Assembly: GCA_024275115.1 (NCBI GenBank)
Contig: JAJRZT010000082.1
Coordinates: forward strand, 1 to 64,000
Origin: Gammaproteobacteria bacterium
GTDB lineage: Bacteria > Pseudomonadota > Gammaproteobacteria > UBA6429 > Thiohalophilaceae
Direction of reading: 5' to 3'
DNA length: 64,000 nt
Of the stretch, positions 60,485 through 64,000 are shown piece by piece. Below the pieces are notes generated by a model. It worked only from the letters and a program-made list of their open reading frames with translations, had not been told where the DNA came from and did no database searches. The position numbers were made by a program, and so were the translations under genes. Position 1 is the stretch's first letter; each line of letters begins with the position of its first letter.

Positions 60485-61939
60485 ATGAAACACTACGATG
60501 TAATAGTAATAGGTGGCGGCCCGGCAGGTTATGTTGCGGCTATTCGTTGCGCGCAGCAGGGTTTAAAAACGGCCTGTATAGATAGTGGTGTGAATGACAA
60601 GGGTGAGGCTTCACCTGGCGGTACTTGTTTAAACGTGGGTTGTATTCCATCAAAGGCCTTGCTGGAATCATCCGGCTTGTTTGAGCGTTGCCAGCATGAC
60701 ACCGCTGTGCATGGTATTAAAATTTCAAAAGTTACGTTGGATCTTGCAATATTAATGCAACGTAAACAACAAGTCGTAAATGACCTCACTAGTGGTGTTA
60801 ATGCACTTATCAAGATAAATGGAATTGACCTTTATACCGGCTTAGGAAAATTATTAGCTGAAAATAAAGTTGAAGTAACATTAACCCATAAAAATACAAA
60901 AACCAGGAACGCTACAAAAGAAGAGATCACAGCAACTGATATTATTCTTGCGCCCGGCTCGGTGCCTAGAGCCATTGATAATATTCCTTATACAGACGAT
61001 AAAATTGTCGATTCAACGGCAGCATTGTCTTTTGATAAAGTGCCAAAACGACTCGCTATTATTGGTGCGGGCATTATTGGTCTGGAACTTGGCAGTGTCT
61101 GGCGACGTTTGGGAGCCGAGGTCACTTTATTTGAAGCGAGCAAAGATTTTTTACCGGCAGTCGATCAAGCGATTGCAAAACAGGCTTGTAAAATTTTCAC
61201 CCAGCAAGGCCTGACATTTTCTTTTGCCTGTCAGATAAAAAGCACGGAGATTAAAAACAACAAAGTCATTATCAACTACACACAAGCCGATAAAGAAAAC
61301 TCGGAAACATTCGACAAGGTTTTTGTTGCCGTTGGCCGCAGCCCGAACACAAAAAATGTATTTGATCCCGCAAGTAGATTAATTTGCGATGAGTACGGTT
61401 TTATAAAAGTGGACGAGCAATGCCGAACTAATCTAGCGCATGTTTACGCGATTGGTGATGCCGTACGTGGCCCGATGCTGGCACACAAGGGCGAAGAAGA
61501 AGGTGCGATGGTGGCAGACTTAATTGCCGGGCATTTTGCGCGGGTAAATTATGAAACCATTCCATTTGTTGTTTATACCGAACCGGAAATTGCCTGGTGC
61601 GGTAAAACAGAGCAGCAACTTAAATCAGATAATATCGACTACAAAATAGGCACCTTCTCTTTTGCCAGCAACGGACGAGCCCGCGCAATGGGTCAGACAC
61701 AGGGTTTGATTAAAACACTGGCTGATGCCAAAACTGATCGTATTCTGGGCGTGCATATGTTTGGATCGCATGCCTCAGAATTAATCAGCCAGGCCGTGGT
61801 AGCAATGGAATTTAACAGCAGCAGTGAAGATCTGGCCATGACCATGTTTGCCCACCCATCTCTATCTGAGGTCTTTCATGAGTCCGCAATGGATGTATTA
61901 GACCGCGCTATTCATAAAGCCAAAGCTAAAAAAATTTAG
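60485..61939 (+). CDS. lpdA: Dihydrolipoamide dehydrogenase (E3)
   Basis: The flavoprotein E3 reoxidises dihydrolipoamide with NAD. The 484-aa protein has the FAD loop DVIVIGGGPAGYVAAIRCAQ, the redox disulfide GGTCLNVGCIPSKALL, the NAD loop LAIIGAGIIGLELGSVWRRLG, and the C-terminal HPSLSEVFHESAMD with the active-site His. It is the third gene of the sucAB-lpdA operon, 23 nt after sucB, so it is probably dedicated to this complex. Confidence 0.97.
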   Translation: MKHYDVIVIGGGPAGYVAAIRCAQQGLKTACIDSGVNDKGEASPGGTCLNVGCIPSKALLESSGLFERCQHDTAVHGIKISKVTLDLAILMQRKQQVVNDLTSGVNALIKINGIDLYTGLGKLLAENKVEVTLTHKNTKTRNATKEEITATDIILAPGSVPRAIDNIPYTDDKIVDSTAALSFDKVPKRLAIIGAGIIGLELGSVWRRLGAEVTLFEASKDFLPAVDQAIAKQACKIFTQQGLTFSFACQIKSTEIKNNKVIINYTQADKENSETFDKVFVAVGRSPNTKNVFDPASRLICDEYGFIKVDEQCRTNLAHVYAIGDAVRGPMLAHKGEEEGAMVADLIAGHFARVNYETIPFVVYTEPEIAWCGKTEQQLKSDNIDYKIGTFSFASNGRARAMGQTQGLIKTLADAKTDRILGVHMFGSHASELISQAVVAMEFNSSSEDLAMTMFAHPSLSEVFHESAMDVLDRAIHKAKAKKI

Positions 61940-62004
61940 CGCATAAAGCATTCATACGAAAAATCCGTTAAGATAGCCCCGTTAAGATCAGCGTGGTTTT
62001 TTAC

Positions 62005-62083
62005 GTAGCCCGGATGAAATGAAATGCAATCCGGGGAAAGGGTGCGCAATTTCCCGGATTTCGCTTTGCTGCATCCGGGCTAC
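62005..62083. repeat. REPIN-like pair of inverted REP sequences
   Basis: Two 31-bp sequences in inverted orientation are separated by 17 bp. The left (62005-62035) reads GTAGCCCGGATG...AATCCGGG; the right (62053-62083) is its inverse with a different inner part. Each has a GTAG head followed by an imperfect CCCGGAT/ATCCGGG palindrome, the architecture of REP sequences mobilised by RAYT transposases. Together they can fold into one long hairpin downstream of lpdA. No T-run follows, so an intrinsic terminator is not evident. Confidence 0.75.
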
Positions 62084-62128
62084 ACGGATGTATTACATGA
62101 ATAGATAAAGACAGGACTTTTATAGCGT

Positions 62129-62908
62129 ATGAGTTTATTGCTCTGGATTATTATTTTCAGCCTTCTTGGTGGCATCATCAGCGTGATTGCGGCCTCTACT
62201 TTTTTGCTGTTACCGAATAAAACCCGTACTCAGCTTATCCCGCATTTGGTCAGTTTTGCGATTGGTGCTTTATTAGGCGCGGCTTTTCTGGCGTTAATTC
62301 CACATAGCCTTTCAGGCACCTACAAAATTGACGTACACCATTTCGGGATGACGATTCTACTTGGTTTGCTGGCTTTTTTTGTTATGGAAAAGCTGGTGAT
62401 ATGGCGCCATTGTCATCATGACCATTGTGATGCACACCCGGAACATCTCGACCACTCTGATAAAGCAGCGGGTACACTCATCCTTATTGGCGACGGTATC
62501 CATAATTTTATCGATGGTGTGCTAATCGCTGCAGCTTTTATGACCGATATTCACTTAGGCATTGTCACCAGTGTTGCGGTGGCTGCGCACGAAATTCCGC
62601 AGGAAGTGGGTGATTTTGCTATTTTATTAAACAGTGGTTTCTCCCGAGCTAAGGCCTTGCTGTTTAATGTGCTCGCCAGCTTAACCACGGTGGTGGGTGC
62701 TCTATTAGCTTATTTCAGCCTTTCTAACCTCGAAGCGTATTTACCGTATGTGCTGGTGGTTGCGGCGGCCAGTTTTATTTATATAGCCGTTGCTGACTTG
62801 ATTCCAGGGCTGCACAAGCGTACCCAGCTTTCAGCCGGGCTTCAGCAAATGCTATTGATCGGAGCCGGTGTCACTACTATCTATTTTGCCCATTCTCAGT
62901 TGCATTAG
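62129..62908 (+). CDS. ZIP-family divalent metal transporter
   Basis: A 259-aa membrane protein with about eight hydrophobic segments. The histidine-rich loop WRHCHHDHCDAHPEHLDHSD separates membrane segments 3 and 4. The ZIP signatures are GDGIHNFIDGVLIAAAF and AAHEIPQEVGDFAILLNSG, which carry the metal-binding His, Asn, Glu and Asp residues. It probably moves zinc or another divalent cation across the inner membrane; direction and metal cannot be read from sequence. It is separated from lpdA by the REPIN-like repeat. Confidence 0.92.
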   Translation: MSLLLWIIIFSLLGGIISVIAASTFLLLPNKTRTQLIPHLVSFAIGALLGAAFLALIPHSLSGTYKIDVHHFGMTILLGLLAFFVMEKLVIWRHCHHDHCDAHPEHLDHSDKAAGTLILIGDGIHNFIDGVLIAAAFMTDIHLGIVTSVAVAAHEIPQEVGDFAILLNSGFSRAKALLFNVLASLTTVVGALLAYFSLSNLEAYLPYVLVVAAASFIYIAVADLIPGLHKRTQLSAGLQQMLLIGAGVTTIYFAHSQLH

Positions 62909-63019
62909 CCGATACTATTTTTTTATTCATAGCAACTGTTTACCTAAAAAACTAAACTAATTTCTATTCTGGCCGACATAAAGGTTTGAAAAACCAACAA
63001 ATTGTCACAGGAGTGGAAT

Positions 63020-64000
63020 ATGGAGTGGTTAGAACATTGGGGCTGGATAGCGGTTCTTAGCTTCATCACAATCATTATTATTTGGCTTGCTGTGATGTAT
63101 GTGCAAGATATTACCCAAACCCAACACACGGTGTTACGTAATTTCCCTGTTCTCGGGCGAATGCGCTATCGGTTTGAGAAACTAGGCGAATATTTTCGCC
63201 AATACTTCTTTTCGCATGACCGCCAGGAAATGCCTTTTAATCGGGCAACCCGTGCATGGGTGTACCGCACGGCAAAAGGCTTAGGGGGCTTACTGGGGTT
63301 TGGTTCTACCAATGACCTGCGTGAACCGGGTTCCATTATTTTTGTTTCTGCGGCCTATGCCTTATTAGAAGAAGAATACACTCCGACCCCCAGCCTTGTT
63401 ATTGGCGAGCAATGCGATAAACCGTTTGAAGCCAAATCTTTATTTAATATATCCGGCATGAGCTATGGCGCTATATCTGCAGCGGCGGTACGCGCCTTGT
63501 CGAAAGGGGCGGGTAAATGTGGTATCTGGATGAACACTGGAGAAGGCGGATTATCGCCGTATCACCTGGAAGGCAACTGTGATGTTATTTTTCAGGTGGG
63601 CACAGCCAAGTATGGCGTACGTGACAGTGACGGCAATTTAAGCGATGCGCACTTGCGTGAAGTAAGTGAGCATGTCAAAGCGTTTGAAATAAAAATGTCA
63701 CAAGGTGCCAAGCCTGGCCGTGGAGGTGTTTTGCCGGGTAATAAAGTTACAAAAGAAATTTCAGGAATTCGTGGTATCCCTGTTGGCAAAGTCTCCAGCA
63801 GCCCTAATCGGCACAAAGAAATAAAGTCTCCGGATGATTTGCTTAATATGATTAACCGTATTCGTGAAGTAACCGGGCGGCCAGTGGGTTATAAAGCCGT
63901 GATTGGTTCAGAAGAGTCGGTTCGTGATTTATGTGAAGCCATACACCGACGTGGCCGAGATTTTGCGCCGGACTTTATCACGGTTGATGGTGGCGATGGT
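63020..64000 (+). CDS. FMN-binding glutamate synthase-family protein (partial, 3' end beyond window)
   Basis: An open frame of 327 codons runs to the window edge without a stop, so it is missing from the ORF track. AGGAG at 63009 precedes ATG 63020 (MEWLEHWGWIAVLSF). An N-terminal membrane segment (about 10-31) is followed by NFPVLGRMRYRFEKLGEYFRQYFF. The GltB-like domain has NISGMSYGAISAAAVRALSKGA, NTGEGGLSPYH, KMSQGAKPGRGGVLPG and DFITVDGGDG. This is the stand-alone GltB2-type family, whose physiological reaction is uncertain. No Fe-S domain is seen in the visible part. Confidence 0.92.
   Translation, partial: MEWLEHWGWIAVLSFITIIIIWLAVMYVQDITQTQHTVLRNFPVLGRMRYRFEKLGEYFRQYFFSHDRQEMPFNRATRAWVYRTAKGLGGLLGFGSTNDLREPGSIIFVSAAYALLEEEYTPTPSLVIGEQCDKPFEAKSLFNISGMSYGAISAAAVRALSKGAGKCGIWMNTGEGGLSPYHLEGNCDVIFQVGTAKYGVRDSDGNLSDAHLREVSEHVKAFEIKMSQGAKPGRGGVLPGNKVTKEISGIRGIPVGKVSSSPNRHKEIKSPDDLLNMINRIREVTGRPVGYKAVIGSEESVRDLCEAIHRRGRDFAPDFITVDGGDG

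Noticed and set aside
61965-61988. Direct repeat CCGTTAAGAT twice, 14 bp apart, after lpdA
   Set aside because: A short repeat with no matching promoter element or known regulator; not enough to call an operator.

Overview
This window is chromosomal DNA from a gammaproteobacterium of moderate to low GC content. Gene content and order point to this group: an mraZ-to-ftsZ dcw cluster followed by lpxC, dciA, an M23 peptidase gene, secA and argJ; a pilA-B-C-D/coaE/zapD/yacG block; bamD divergent from rluD-pgeF; and sucAB-lpdA. The MurE DNPR motif implies meso-diaminopimelate peptidoglycan. LpxC, SecA, BamD and a type II secretion system imply a Gram-negative double membrane. I cannot place the genus from sequence alone.

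Layout. 1-106 is the tail of a truncated gene resembling an IS200/REP-associated transposase, followed by a terminator. About 273-643 is RNase P RNA (rnpB). 924-18708 is the dcw division and cell-wall cluster (mraZ, rsmH, ftsL, ftsI, murE, murF, mraY, murD, ftsW, murG, murC, murB, ddlB, ftsQ, ftsA, ftsZ), mostly with overlapping stop and start codons. 18982-28531 holds lpxC, dciA (reverse), an M23 peptidase, a CapA-like lipoprotein, secA, argJ, a Nudix-ThiE fusion and one unrecognised membrane-anchored gene. 28540-34887 (reverse) runs pilin, pilB, pilC, pilD, coaE, zapD, yacG. 35341-46905 is a complete gspC-N type II secretion operon. 47080-50494 (reverse) has pilR, pilS and a small PP0621-type zinc-ribbon protein. 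50599-54825 has nadE, a PII gene, bamD, rluD and pgeF. 54881-62908 has chrA, sucA, sucB, lpdA and a ZIP transporter. The window ends inside an FMN-binding glutamate-synthase-like gene.

How the genes work together. The dcw genes make the UDP-MurNAc-pentapeptide and lipid II and build the divisome; ZapD bundles FtsZ. PilD (prepilin peptidase) probably serves both the type IV pilin and the Gsp pseudopilins, because the gsp operon has no gspO. PilS/PilR is the usual two-component regulator of pilin expression. sucAB-lpdA encodes the complete 2-oxoglutarate dehydrogenase complex.

The coding content is largely ordinary core genome and I did not find a convincing new multi-gene system. The unusual content is intergenic. 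There are at least four kinds of palindromic or terminal-inverted-repeat elements: a pair of roughly 158-bp MITE-like copies at two convergent gene junctions; a 216-bp nested inverted-repeat element that supplies the end of coaE; a 57/120-bp repeat pair differing by a 64-bp module; and a REPIN-like inverted pair. In addition, 15-bp in-frame tandem duplications containing start codons occur at the 5' ends of both divergent genes rluD and bamD.
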